From Asterias amurensis (lineage: Eukaryota; Echinodermata; Asteroidea; Forcipulatida; Asteriidae): a stretch of DNA of 64,000 nucleotides. The stretch is from the NCBI RefSeq assembly GCF_032118995.1, contig NC_092654.1, forward strand, positions 1,984,001-2,048,000, in the 5' to 3' direction. Below the pieces are notes generated by a model, which saw only the letters and a list, made by a program, of their open reading frames with translations, was not told the origin of the DNA and made no database searches. The position numbers were made by a program, and so were the translations under genes. Shown here one piece after another: positions 25,938 through 39,000 of the stretch. The stretch's first letter is position 1. Every line of letters starts with the position of its first letter.

Positions 25938-26011
25938 TGCATATAACCCAGGGTGGGATTCGAACCCGCATCCTTTGCCATGTTGTAAAGATGTCTTACC
26001 ACTAGATCTCA
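25938..26011 (-). repeat. tRNA-like repeat fragment
   Basis: On the minus strand it reads as an A-box-like GATCTAGTGGTAAGAC followed by a perfect B box (GGTTCGAATCCC). The acceptor arms do not give a convincing seven-pair stem, so I treat it as a tRNA-derived relic. Comparable inverted relics lie at about 9590-9712, 12968-13062 and 37199-37300. Confidence 0.5.
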
Positions 26012-29000
26012 CATCGGTGATGTACAGGCAAAAACCAAATAATAATCCTTAACCCCATATACAAAATTAACACAGAAAGGTACATTCTTTATAATTGAAG
26101 AATATTTTACTTTCAAAAAGCTGGCCAACCCTGCAAAGTAAATAAATTATACGTTTTACAAATTGCCAAAGTATACTTTTCTTGAACATCCGTTGTCCAA
26201 TAAACTTTATTGTACAAATTCCACAACAGATATTCACAATTGAGTACAAATAGAAAAAAAGAAAATAAATAACCTGGAAGATATGAACAAATAAAAACAA
26301 TCAACAGTTCCAAGTCATGATTATACCTCTAAGGAATTAAAACTCACGATTTCTCAATGGTTGTTCACATTTTGTTATAATTTGAAAATAATCTAAGATG
26401 AGTTCATATTTATCAAATACAGTGCTTACATTGACAAAGTAAACATAATTTATATCATAATACATGGAGTCAGTGAAAGCTTTTCTACAATAATTTTTTT
26501 CTACAATATTATATTTACTCTACAAAAAATATCTTTACAAAACTCAAAAATATCTCTCTAGTGCACTACAGTTTCCTTCTGTCGGAAGAAAATCATAAAT
26601 TATAAATTGATTTTAGCTACAATATAAATTTTAAATCACATACAATCGGTGGTTAATTTAGCACAAAAATAGCAGCAATCGTGGGATTGTTAATAACAAT
26701 AGTGGTGTTAAAAAACAGATAGCACACAAAACAACGGTTAGTAGAGCGGCTTCAAGTGCATCCTGGCTGGTGAAGTTTACTACCAACCAAATACTACCCT
26801 GTATTCATAATGGTAGAGTCTACAGCTCAACCTGTAATGTTTGAAGTGGTAGCCAAAAGGGCATATCATGTTTTCAAAAAGGGGGTGGTCACATCAATAT
26901 ATAAGTTCTATATTATGGTGCTAACATTTAAGCATAATACATGTAGCTTGCCATAAGCTGCAATGTTAGAGCCACTGGTGCACTTTGTAAGCTCAACCCT
27001 TTATTCTATGGTTTGGACAAAAGTATATCACATTCTGTGCTTTAATTTAATGAAGGCTTAATTAAAATTGAACCAATCAAATAACATGTGACAACATTTT
27101 GACCAATCATCAAGCACAGGTTGCTTATGAGTATGTATGAGGTGAATAAATATACCCTGGATTCTGTATACAAGCAACATTGTCCTGTGTTGAAATTAAA
27201 GGTACAAACAAAAATAATAAAAACTTTTAATAAATAGTTTGGAGAAAACTGCATGTCCACTTTTGGGGTAGGACTAACTATTTTCAGTTCATACAAAAAG
27301 AATTAAGGAAGACAGACCCTTCAGAAATTAAATATATCAGTATTAACATTGACCGTCTTCTGTACTCAAGCCCCTTTCACACAAGAGCAATTTAGCAAGG
27401 GTCCCTTGCTAAATTACAGCAAGGTTGTAAAATTTTACAAAATGTACCTTGTGTGAAAAGAAAAACATTTGTATAGTGTATTCAAGGTACCTTGTAAAAT
27501 CTTGTCCAACATTGCTACATTTTGTCGGAGGCCCAGACCTACGACAAAAATCTTCCGCTAATGAAAGTTTTGACCAAGTACGTGAGCTAAATCATTGTGT
27601 GAAGGGAGTGCTACTCTTTAAGTATCCACCGTATGAGAGTTCATTGAGAGTTTATCTGCTATCCTGGAAGTAGAAACTTAAATCTTTACACCAACCGCCC
27701 AGACGTACATCCTGTGCTTTGTATTATACCAGTCAACCAGAACAATACCCTTTTGTTACAACCCTTACAGCCCAGCCTAAGACATAACAGATTTAACATA
27801 AACCCATTTACTAATTGATAGCTATACTATTTGATAACCATAGCTAGTTTCATTAAGCTGCTTTTTAGAACACTAATATTTCTAAATGCAGACAAAATAT
27901 TGCTAAGCAGAAACAGGTGAAGTAAGTTACCGGCTAAAACACTGGGAAAAAACCCAATGTTTTTGGTCGGTTCCCTGCAAATTGTTGCTTAGCAGACAAA
28001 CAAGCAATGTTATCTGCCTCCATGACATTGGGCTTAGATGAAGCGAAATCAGCTTAGTATTTGGTTTTCACATAAGTGCATTACAGTGTTAGGTATCCAG
28101 ATGTAATCTTTTAAGTATGTTACAACTTATGAAGGGATTAGCACAAACAAATTGTAAGCACATAGCAATAATGCTTAGCAGAAGATGTTATCAACCATTA
28201 AGCTTGCATCAAGGTGAACAGTGCCCTGCATTTTTGTCTTCTTCTACTAGGAAGTTGACCTTTAAGTAATATTTTCTGTTTAACAGCTTAATGATGGTGA
28301 TCTGTCTCTAAATTTGCGGCTTTGACTGTTGCCATGGGGCATCCAATACTTCAGCGCTTGTTCAGTCAACAATCAGGCTGTAGCCACAGTTGTAACTGTA
28401 GCCGCAGCTGTTAATTAAGACATAACCTTTGACACAGATTGATATGAGATCAATCTTGACAGAGTTTTACTCAAGTCAAACACAGAGACAAAGAGATGGG
28501 AAGATAAAACCTTATGACCAGTATCTACTTGTAAACCATAGAGGAAGTAAACCAGGCGATATAAAGAGGGTGTGAAAGTGGAGGGGAAGAGGAGAAATAG
28601 TCTGGCACCTATTGCATATTCAGTGAGTAAAACAATAGAACAATACAAGGAATCTGACCAACAAAGTGGCATCTGGAAAATTACCAGAAGGTAAATCAAG
28701 TCGTAATAACGGAAAGACTTAGCAGACAGTAAGTGTCCAGTAATCTTTGACATTTTGAGCACATGAAAGGAAACAATAATTAGTGCATAACTTAAATAGA
28801 GCCAATTCCCCTTGCTCATCAGACATGCTAGCCTTTATTGACCCTTTTACAAGTCAAGCCAAGCTATTTAATCAGGGTTCTAATTTGCTTAACAGCAGTT
28901 GTGGCACCGAGGGCCAATTTCAGCTCAATAGCACTGCTTCACCGTGAACTATAACAGAAGAATTTGCTTCTGTCTAAGTGTATTTCACAAGTGAGCAAGA

Positions 29001-29364
29001 ACATTCGGCAGCCACCTCTAGTACGAAATCTTCGGATGTAAATGTTTGTTAATTCCACAATTTAAGAACAGTTCTAAACCTTCAACTCTGAAAGATCAGT
29101 AAACTCATTTGTAAGTGGTGATGAGTGTAAGTAGGGACTGTAGTAGCACTGGGGGAAAACGAACAATGCTCAATGCATTTTAGAGTTTCCAACAACGCCC
29201 TGTAGGTCATGTTTTTCTGACCTTTACAAATCAATGTTTCCTGACTTTCCTCCTCATTGCCAAGTCAAGCTCAGTAACCTATGAATACTTAATTGTTCAT
29301 CAAGCTAAGTCTCCATTAAGTAGATTTCCCATGGTTGACTGTCTCAATAATCAGCAGATACACC

Positions 29365-29709
29365 TTAAAGGCACTGGACACTGTTGGTAATTACTTAAAA
29401 TAATTGTTAGCACAAAAACTAGCAATGGAGAGCTGTTGTTAGTATAAAAAATTGTGAGAAACGGCTCCCTCTGAAGTGACATAGTTTTTGAGAAGGGGGT
29501 AATTTCTCACTCTTCGGTTTAAGCCTTTTAATTATGCATCTGAAAGCACACATTACAAGTATTTTCTTCCATTATTCTCTTCCAACCTCGATGGTCAATT
29601 GAGCACAAACTTTCAAAGGTTTGTTGTTATTTTTTGCATATAATGGGATAAACTAAGTGAGAATACTAGTCTTTGACAATTTATTACCAAAGGTGTCCAG
29701 TGCCTTTAA
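29365..29709. mobile_element. TTAA MITE copy
   Basis: The ends TTAAAGGCACTGGACACTGT and GGTGTCCAGTGCCTTTAA are nearly exact inverses, with TTAA on both sides. It is intergenic. Confidence 0.82.
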
Positions 29710-32213
29710 AATTTACATTTACACATCAAACACCCTGCTGACTCTGTTAAAATATAAAAGTCAAATCTTTCCCTGCATTTGCCTTGATCGGTGAAAACCA
29801 CTCTAAAAACAAATGTATCTTCATCTCACATGTCATTATTATGTAAATGTTTAAACAAATCGTTATTTTTGGGGGTAAACACTTGTTTGATCTCTTCATT
29901 GATTAAAACACATTGCAAAATATTATCGCCTCAGAAGACATGTTTGTAAAGTACTTGCCAGGAAAAACATATTGCATGAAAATATCGCATATTTAATGAG
30001 ACATCAAGAAAGGAAGTTGCAATTTTCCCCCTCTTCATTTTTGCCTTGTCATCACAAACAAGTGCCTTAGTTTGCATCAATTCTTGAAGATGCATAAATC
30101 CCGAAACAAACATCTGACCCCCTTCAATAAACTTGTTTATTTTTAAGATGGCGTGTCCACAATCGCACGAAAACCAGAGGTCCTATGTGATTAATTTTGA
30201 ATGGGGTAAGGTAAATCTAATACAAATTAACCCCAAGTTGAGTTACATATTTGACAGCAGTTTCTTTGTATACACACGACACACACGTAAAAAGCAAACA
30301 GTATCTTGGCATGGAGGAACCAGCCTCCATGTTTTCATCCACTGCACTGCATCACAGTCATCAATACTCCCTTGCTTGGGTTGACATTTAAAAAACACAG
30401 AGACACGAGGCATGGATCGAATAACACCCCGGCTAGCGACCACAAGCACATAATAAATAAGTAAAAATCACAATCATTATTATTTAATAAGTTAGTTATG
30501 AATGTCTACGCCACAACAGCTTTTGATACAACCTGATGAAGTAGATTGTCAACATGAAGATGGCCCAAAGCAGCTTAGCACAACAAATTATGGTTACAAG
30601 AATTAGGTTACCAGCCAAACTATTGGGACTGGTATCCTGCTCAATTCTGCTAAGCAAAAAAACCTTTAAGCAATATTTTCTGCGTCAGTGGTTCCATGAA
30701 ATTGAGCCACAGATCACATCATTCTTAATGATAATCGTGATGGACAAATTGGTTTTCTAAACAATCACCTGACAAAACTGAGTATTAAAAGGAAGTGATA
30801 TTTAATAAAAGTGTGTAACAGAAGACATTTTCAGAAAGGTGATGCCATTGCGTGGGAGTTGATGTATAGCTGATCAATCACACTGGAATTGGTATGGTAG
30901 TGTATTTTAACACAAAACAATTGAAGAAGATTTTTTGTGTAGTTTCCAGATGTGCAACTACATAAACTGTACAGAGCAGAAAATCTACTCCATGGTGGTA
31001 GAATTTGAAACAAGACAGTTCTTTAAATTCCAAAATCTACCGGGCAAGTAGACAAACACATGGTGTAACTACAAACCAAATATATATTGATACCTCACCA
31101 TGCAATGCCTTGAATACCTTAAACAGTAATATTGTGTAGATGTATAAATGATCTCTAGCCTTTTCTTAACCCTGTTAGAGATAGTGCATTTCACCACATT
31201 TTCTTCCACCCTCTGTTTTGAGCGGGGGCAGGGAACATTTTTTGCAGCCATTTTGGTATATACCGTGTTTGTGGCCGCTATGGTCTGTAAAACACCCAAG
31301 TTTTGTTTTGCATGATATACCTCTTTAAGTCTGAGTCCATTTGCCAAAAAAGATTTTTTTCGATCTTCCCGCCCCAACCCCCTTGAGAATCCATTAAGGA
31401 ATAACACTTAATGCATTTTTTGTCTCTTTCCAATATTTACTTTCTGCCAAACTAAACATCGAGCTTGCACTATCTATTTTAAATTGTGCTCGAATCAATT
31501 CATTTCTCACGAAATTCTCAACAGCTGGGAAAACACTTTGCAGAAAAAACAAAAACCCAGCCAGGGGAGAAAGGAGTGCAAAGATTCCTGCCCAAAAAAT
31601 AATTATCTGATACTCTAGGGATATTCAGGAGAAGGAAAGAATGCACAACTGCGAGTTCCGAGCTGAAATCAGGGAGAGTTTGTAAATTGATCACCTACTG
31701 AGTTTTTTTATATTTTAAATTTGGACCCTGCAAGTATACTTTTACAAGCCTCTTACAGTATCACATACAACGTCATACCCTGAAGGCCTCCCTATTTGTA
31801 GTAAGATATGCGGGCGTGCGAAGCTTGGGGTGGGGTGGGTACTGGGGCTCTCTTATACCCCTAGTTCCACGCACTCCTTGAGCACTGCCCTACAGATAAC
31901 ATGGATGACTGCAGAATACTTGGCACAGATCATTAAAGCACACAGCCACTTGCTTCACCAGTAAGCAGCAACACATGGCATTAGTGATGCGCCTCACACA
32001 ATACCTTGTCTTGGAGGAAATCCCTACGGCTTCCTATTGAGGCAAACACAAAGGGTCGCCATGTTGATCGCTATGCGTTTTATCTTCACTCTAGATGGCG
32101 TACCCATCACGTAAAAATTAGTACTACCACACCTTTCTTGTTTACACAACTCTCAGGAGAATTTTAGAAATCCTTTGACGACGCTTCCTATCATCAGATT
32201 ACGTGAAGTCCCT

Positions 32214-33064
32214 TCAACCCGTTTTCTTTTTTGGGTCCAACTCCACGACTCGCCAAGGAATATGCCTGCTCCTTTTTCTCCTGGTGTAGTTCTTGCGGTC
32301 CAGGCTAACCGCGGTGGACCACTGTTTCGCTCGGAGGATACTAATATAGGACAGCTCGGGCCTGATGAGCTGCTCGCAGAGGTGGTCCCCTAAGGCATTG
32401 GGGTTCATGACGAAGCTGTTGACCTTAATCCCTTCTGGATACCACATCCTAGGATCATGGGATTCCAGCTTCCCACCGATGCACTTCTTCTTCAGGATGT
32501 CGTTCCGGAGCTGAAGCTCCTTGATCTCCTCCTTCATTCTGTCGACGCCGAAGCGTTCGATCTTTGCCCACAGGGTCCGGTTGAAGTGATTGTAGAGAAA
32601 GTTATCCGCCGAGTTCCAGTCCAGGATTTCTCGGCGCATACTCCCGGTGACTCGCCTCACGGAGGCTTTGCTGCGAGCATTCTGGTTGAAGTACACAATG
32701 TCGTCGACGCTCCAGCAAAACAGATCCTTCAGGAGGATCAGCGACTCCTCGAAATATTCAGCGATCATGACCAGCTGGAAGTTACTCTCGATCATGGCGA
32801 TATACTTCTGGACCTCATGGCTTGTCTCGTCCATGAAGCGTGCGTCCAGCCCGAGGTCGTACAGCATCTGATTCCGACCAGCCTGACGTGGGTAGACAGG
32901 CTCGCTCTGAAAGTATACCTCCGGCTGCTGAAGGAAACCTCGGAGTCCACTCACGCCGTATCGCTCGTCGAACTTGTAATATGTGAAGGCGCTTTCAAAC
33001 TGTTTGACAGGATCACGTAGAATGGTGATATAAATGGTATCGCTGGGTAAAACCTTCTTCAGAC
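32214..33064 (-). other. Catalytic C-terminal exon of the sulfotransferase
   Basis: Acceptor CAAAAAG just right of 33064; stop at 32214. It encodes the 3'-phosphate-binding LRDPVKQFESAFTYY motif, a helical region with an NRT sequon in HFNRTLW, and a long C-terminal tail ending in basic clusters (RRKRSRH, PKKKTG). GC content is clearly higher than in the flanking sequence. Confidence 0.88.
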
Positions 33065-36000
33065 CTTTTTGAAACAAACAGACAAATCTTGTTCAGTATA
33101 TCAGCAAATCATACTGTAAAGGCTACAAGGTGTATTGATCACAAAAAGATGCACCATTAGACTACAATTATGAATTCAACATTCCAAGTCCGAGTAAACT
33201 AAGATATGTTTGGAGCTTTGCATTGTGTTGAAAATTGTGTTGAAAGCTTTGTATGGCACTTAATACGGGCGTATCCAAATGCAAGTTATTTGATGCGAAA
33301 AAAACCAAAAACAGTTTTTACATGGTCACCCTAACTGCATACAGTCAGACATGTCACAAGAATGAGAGGGGACCAGTTGCTCTATCTGTGACTAAAAGCC
33401 TCTTCTGTGGGCTATATACATGAGCATGCGGGTAGAGTGGATCCCCCACAGGCCTAAGTAACTGCCTAATTTACTGCCACATTTGAATTAACCAATACCA
33501 GTGGGTATATGAGCATGCAGCGCTTGCTAGGGGAAAATGGCCCGCGAGAGCGATCACCCCTGGGAACGAACGGTTTTACCTAGGCCCAATTTCATAAAGC
33601 CATTAAGCAGAAAATACTGCTTCACAAATTTCTTTGCTGAGCAAACCTTGAGTGGGGCAACAGTCACAGCAATTTAAACTTAAGGTAACTTTGGCTGGTA
33701 ACCTGTTTCTGTTTAGTAATACTTTTTCTGTGTTTAGCAAGTTTTTGTGCTTTATGAAATTGGGCCCTGAACACTAACCAAAAATTCTTACCTCCTTCAT
33801 CATACCTGGCATGATTAGCCAAGATATTGTACCGATCACCAGGGACCCGTTGCGCATACTCGATATTGAATGGTTCAGGATGGCCCAGGTAGACTCCATC
33901 CTTGGGCAAGATAAATGTCAAGTTGTGGTCGTCGCCCCAGCGGTACAAAATGTTCTGCAGCGTAGAGCTACTGCACTTATGCGTCTTCATCATGGCAAAA
34001 TTATTTAGAGGTTTGCATCGACCTGCCGATAGGTTACCGAGAGGTAGGACTCGTGAAAGAGTAGCGTTGCTTCGGATGTACTTAGGGTAGCTTAAAACAG
34101 CAGACCTGTTCATCACTTGTCTGCTCACCAAGATGGGTTGGCGATTGCGACCGACTTTAAATTCAACACCTCCAATTCCATTAGGCTGTTCTAATGTTCT
34201 GCTTATTTTTTTAGAAACAGGTTTCCGTCTGAGGGGCGCTGGCTGACGAACATTGGCGGTCTCACCTTTAGTGTTGTGTTTATGTCTTGACAGGTAGGCT
34301 TGTTCTGCCTCCCGGATATGTGACGTTCTGTTGACCGCGTCAAGTTTCTTTTTTGTAAAATGCTGACTGTATTTTGGTGTTTCATTGTATTTCTTCCTTA
34401 ATGCCGAGAGTCTGTCTCTCGCTTCAGCAATGACTAAATGCCTATGTTCGGCAGTTGCCTTACTGCTAGTTGCCTTGCTGTTATTTAGGACCGGCTGCTC
34501 TTTGAAGACAACCCTGGAAGTGTTCTTGCGTAAATATCTTGTCGGCGCCTCCGTCACCGCTCCGTTAGTCTCCTCATCTTTGGTTTTCTCTCTCTCTTCC
34601 TCAGACAGATGCTCCAACGGAGTCCCAAAAAGCTTATCAGCCGTGCGTTCCACCTCTTTAAATAACGAGGGGACCTTTTCCGGACGAGAGACACCCCACT
34701 TACTATCGGAGGGGAAATCCTTTGAAGAACCGTCTAAACTATCCCTAACGCTGGCGGTGTTTCTGTTGGGTCTACGGTCGCCGTCGGAAAAAAGTTTAAC
34801 ACTAAAGTTGTCGTCTTCGGCATCTTGAATGTCGGTTTTCTCTCTAAACTCGGCGGGTAAATTAATTTTTTTGATCTCCTCTATCCTTGCTCCAACGTCT
34901 CGGTGGTTTTTCCTGCAATCGATAAACAAATAACGATACTCATAAACATTTGATTTAATTATAACAAATGGTCCTTCGGATGGGACATAAAGTCGTTGGT
35001 CCTGTGTATTGTGTAACGCATGCAAAATAACGGTGTCAGGACACTTCGTACCTTTGCCACTTCGTACCCTGGACACTTCGTACCTTTTCAAGGTGCGAAG
35101 TGACTTTGGACACTTCGTACCTTGGACACTTCGTACCTTCTTACAAGACACTTCGTACCTTCTCACGAGTCACTTCGTACCTTCTCACGAGACACTTCCT
35201 ACCTTCGTACTAATTTGGGATTTCTGCATCGTTTATGATTTTTTTGTGCTTTGTGATCGGATGATTATGAAATAAAAGCAAAACAAACCAACTGTTACTA
35301 TTTTGTTGGGACACCAAGGAGCCATTTTGACGATTGCATGATTGTAGACTTTAAAATATTTGTAAAAAATATTGGCGAAAGATGTTGTCCTTGGCGGTAA
35401 TTAACTTATACAAAATATTAATTTCACATTAAAAATGACATTCACATACTCAAACAAAAATTATAATTCATTAAGTAGCCTATTATTATTTTTTTATCTC
35501 AACGAACATTAAATTATTTAGGAATACACATTTTAATGGAGGTACGAAGTGACTCGGCTGAAGATACGAAGTGACTCAGCTGATGGTCACTTCGTACCCC
35601 GCCCACGGTACGAAGTGACCAATTTAGTTACGGTACGAAGTGTCCCGAAGGTACGAAGTGTCCAGGGTACGAAGTGGCAAAGGTACGAAGTGTCCGACAT
35701 CCAAAATAACCCAAGTACACTTATCGAAAAGAGAAGGGGTTCACCCTGGTGTTCCTGATTTAATTGGCAGCATATTGTCCCACAGTACCCTTTGAACCAT
35801 ATCATAGTGCTATGTAAAAGGAGTACCGGTAGGTCTAATATTTCAAAGTAGTCCAACATACCTGGCAGGAATATACTGTATGTTAAAGCGCCTTGAGTGT
35901 CATTCAGTGAAGGATGCGCGCTATAAAAGAAGCCACTATTATTATTAGGCTCTATTATTTTATTACTATAAACTGGTTTTGAAAAGTATTTCTGTTCATG

Positions 36001-39000
36001 TTTTACTTTCAAAATAACCCTTTAGTAGAGACCATAGCGGTCACAAGCGGCTTGAACCAAAAATGCCCAGAGCAGCAGCAAAACAGCTGCAAGATTTGAC
36101 CTACTTATGTTCAAACAATAAGGAGGAAGGAAAAACAGAACACGAGTAACAGCAAGAGGTCAAAATACAGGTAATGTACTGAATTGACAACTGCCATTTT
36201 TATCTTATAAAAAAACCACCAGCATCTCCAACGTTAATAATTTCATCAACTTTCCTTTGCAGTCAGCACCCTGATTATGAGAGCCTCACTTGTCAAGCAG
36301 GACCTAAATCCTGTGCCATTTCTAAAATGAGATTTCCAGAAATCAGGAGAAGAAGCTAACACAAGAATGTGTCCAGGGCAATATCTCCCAACTCACTACA
36401 CATTGTGCAATCAGGGAATGGGGGGGGGGGGGGACTTGGATTGTGGAATTTTCTAATATCCTGTCCACAAACTCCACTGCAGACAGCTTCAATAAAATAT
36501 GTTCTTATCAGTAAACATTCACTGGTGAATCAACATTGGAAGGGGCCATGGAAAGTGCAATCGTTGGTGATTTCTGTCTATATTCTTAGCAAATGAACCA
36601 GGAACAGCCTTTCCATGGCAAAACAGCCTCAGCCTCAGAAATTTTAGTTTCTTACATATATACGACAATTTAAAGGCAGTGGCCACTATTTGTAATTACT
36701 CAAAATAATTATTGTCATAAAACCTTTCTTGAATACGAGTAATGGGGAGAGGTTGATAGAATAAAACATTGTGAGAAACGGCTCCCTCTGAAGTAATGTA
36801 GTTTTCGAGAAAGAAGTAATTTTCCACGAATTTGATTTCGAGACCTCAGACTTTGAATTTGAGGTTTTAAAATCAAGTATCTGAAAGCACACTTTCATTA
36901 ATATCTTGCAACTTCGATAACCAATTGAGCTCATGTTTTCGTAAGTTTGTAATTTCATGCATATGTTGAGATACACCAATGAGAAGACTGGTCTTAGACA
37001 ATTACCAGTAGTGTCCACTGTTTTTAAGGGAAATTGATGATGTTTTTTTCATTTTCAAAGTTTCAAAGGCTTAAAAAAAAAAAACTAGTATTGAAAATTA
37101 TACCTTTGTATCGGTTGTGCTGATCCCAGGATAAATAGGAAATGAGAAGAAAGGCTCAGTTTTAAAGGTGGGAGAAAATCCCAAATGGGGAAAACCCACG
37201 CAATCAGGTAGGGACTGAAAACCCTATCCACACGCAAGGCTCCCGTCTCAGGCGGGATTCGAATCGGGTCCACAGAGGTCGAAGGCAGGGAAAGAAACTG
37301 CTTTTAATTTGTGTCAAACTCCACATGACAGTTGGCAGGTATGTGGTTTGACTTAACAGGATCCAACTTAAATAAGACTCAAACTTTTGAGCATTATTTT
37401 GACTGCATCATGATCAGGCCCCCTCCATGAGCTGCATACTCCCCAATAGGGAGCTGAGATGGTTTAAGGAATGAATTAAGGTCCAGTGACCAGGGGTAAT
37501 AATGTTGGAAGCCCTTTATGAGACGCCCTCGCCTGTTGTGAAAAGCGCTATATAGAAACTGGTTATTATTATTATTATTATTACTATTATTATTATGATC
37601 AGGCTAACCTTCTTAACAGTTCATTTTGTACAGCTTTAAACGGCTCATTAAACGCTAATAAAGCAACACCAGACATGGTGGGAGAGAAGGTGTCTGCTCA
37701 GTCATTTGTTTATACTCCAGTCCAGCGAGCATAATCAGGAAATCTAACTAATGAGTGGTCATGGTTGGGTGATCACACACCTTAATGGCTAGCAGGGGTT
37801 ACATTTCCAGCGAGGCACTGCTGCTGGCTGAGCCACGCTCTGGTGAACATGCTTCCTTTGATAAGTGAAGATGAATTTCTGTATATCTCTTGGACAACAC
37901 AGACACCATCAGTTTGGAATTCTACCTTCATGGTTTATTTTAGAAGATACACAAACCATGAATCTCTCCACTCAATCTAAACAAAATAAGTTAATGTGTT
38001 TTCTTCCGATAACCCCTACCCTCCACTCCCCTCCCCCCACCTGACCCCCAACAAATTATTGCAATAGAGGTACATGTACATTGTAGGGTCATGTTTTGAT
38101 AATGGTTAGAACTCTAGAAAGTAACGGCTGTAAAAGCTCACTTGCTAAGAGGCTCCGCAGCTGTTGATAGAAGTATTTTTAGAAAGGATTCTTCTCATAG
38201 AAATAGGGCAATTTGTCACCCAGAAACGATTCATGCACAGATCAGGGCCCAATTTCATGGCTCTGCGGACCATAAGCACAGAATCGGCGCTTACCGTAGC
38301 AGGGAATTATGTGCTTACGGCAAGCAAGTTTCACGGGTTAGCACCGAACTTTGGCTTCTGCGCATGCGTACTCCGCCTTACTAGGCATTCTACGCTTACA
38401 AGGCTAGCACAGAAATTCAGCGCTTGCACGTAAGCGGGGAATTGTGATTGTAAGCGCAGAATTTGGTGGTAAGCAGAGCCATGAAATTGGGCCCAGGTAT
38501 AAGCCAGGAGTTTTTGCTTAGAATACACAATCTGAGAAATGTATCTGACACCAACAATTCTTAGATTCAAATTTGGGAGGGGGGCGGGTGGGGCGGAGAC
38601 TAATGCTTTTTTCCAAAAACACATTCAGGCCTCATACTTCCAGAGTCAACAAAGGTGATTGCCTCTATGCCCCCTGGTAAATGCCTTGGTGCCCTTGAAA
38701 TGCTCGAGTAGAAGTTAACAGTTTCCTCATAGGGTGCCCTTTACCAAGGAGAAAATGCCTTAGTGCCCTTTCAATAACGAAGCATACATGCCTGCATGTT
38801 CCTTTGATATTGTAATGATTGTCAATATGCTTTGTTCTATCGAAAGCTGCTGTACTTCAACCCACATAAGTTTTTATTTACATTAATTTGAAGAGTGATT
38901 ACCAAACATTCCCTTTAAAAGGAGTCCTAAATGGCAGCAACAAAGAAAACCAGTATAAAAATAAACGGCTATTAACATTTTAAAATGCTGGATGTTATAG

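Larger units (their letters stand above)
25137..32213. other. Intergenic region between the EFCAB6-like and sulfotransferase genes
   Basis: The first about 150 bp should hold the promoter and 5' UTR of the EFCAB6-like gene. The segment just left of 32213 should hold the sulfotransferase 3' UTR. Between them I find repeats: the 29.4-kb MITE, a repeat with CCCCTTTCACACAAGAGCAA (about 27370-27500) that recurs near 53.2 kb, and one at about 30920-31130 with relatives at about 955-1150 and 51250-51460. The longest reading frames here (134 and 112 codons) show no family features or splice context. Confidence 0.55.

Noticed and set aside
28415..28819. 134-codon minus-strand frame, hydrophobic
   Set aside because: No conserved motif, ordinary intergenic base composition and no promoter or splice context; length is within chance for this AT-rich sequence.
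31069..31407. 112-codon minus-strand frame
   Set aside because: It overlaps a dispersed repeat also seen near 1 kb and 51.3 kb and shows no protein-family features.
34913..35166. N-terminal extension of the sulfotransferase frame to an upstream Met
   Set aside because: This part is intronic repeat and transposon-end sequence. A strong acceptor at 34913-34914 joins in phase to the anchor exon at 50377-50537.
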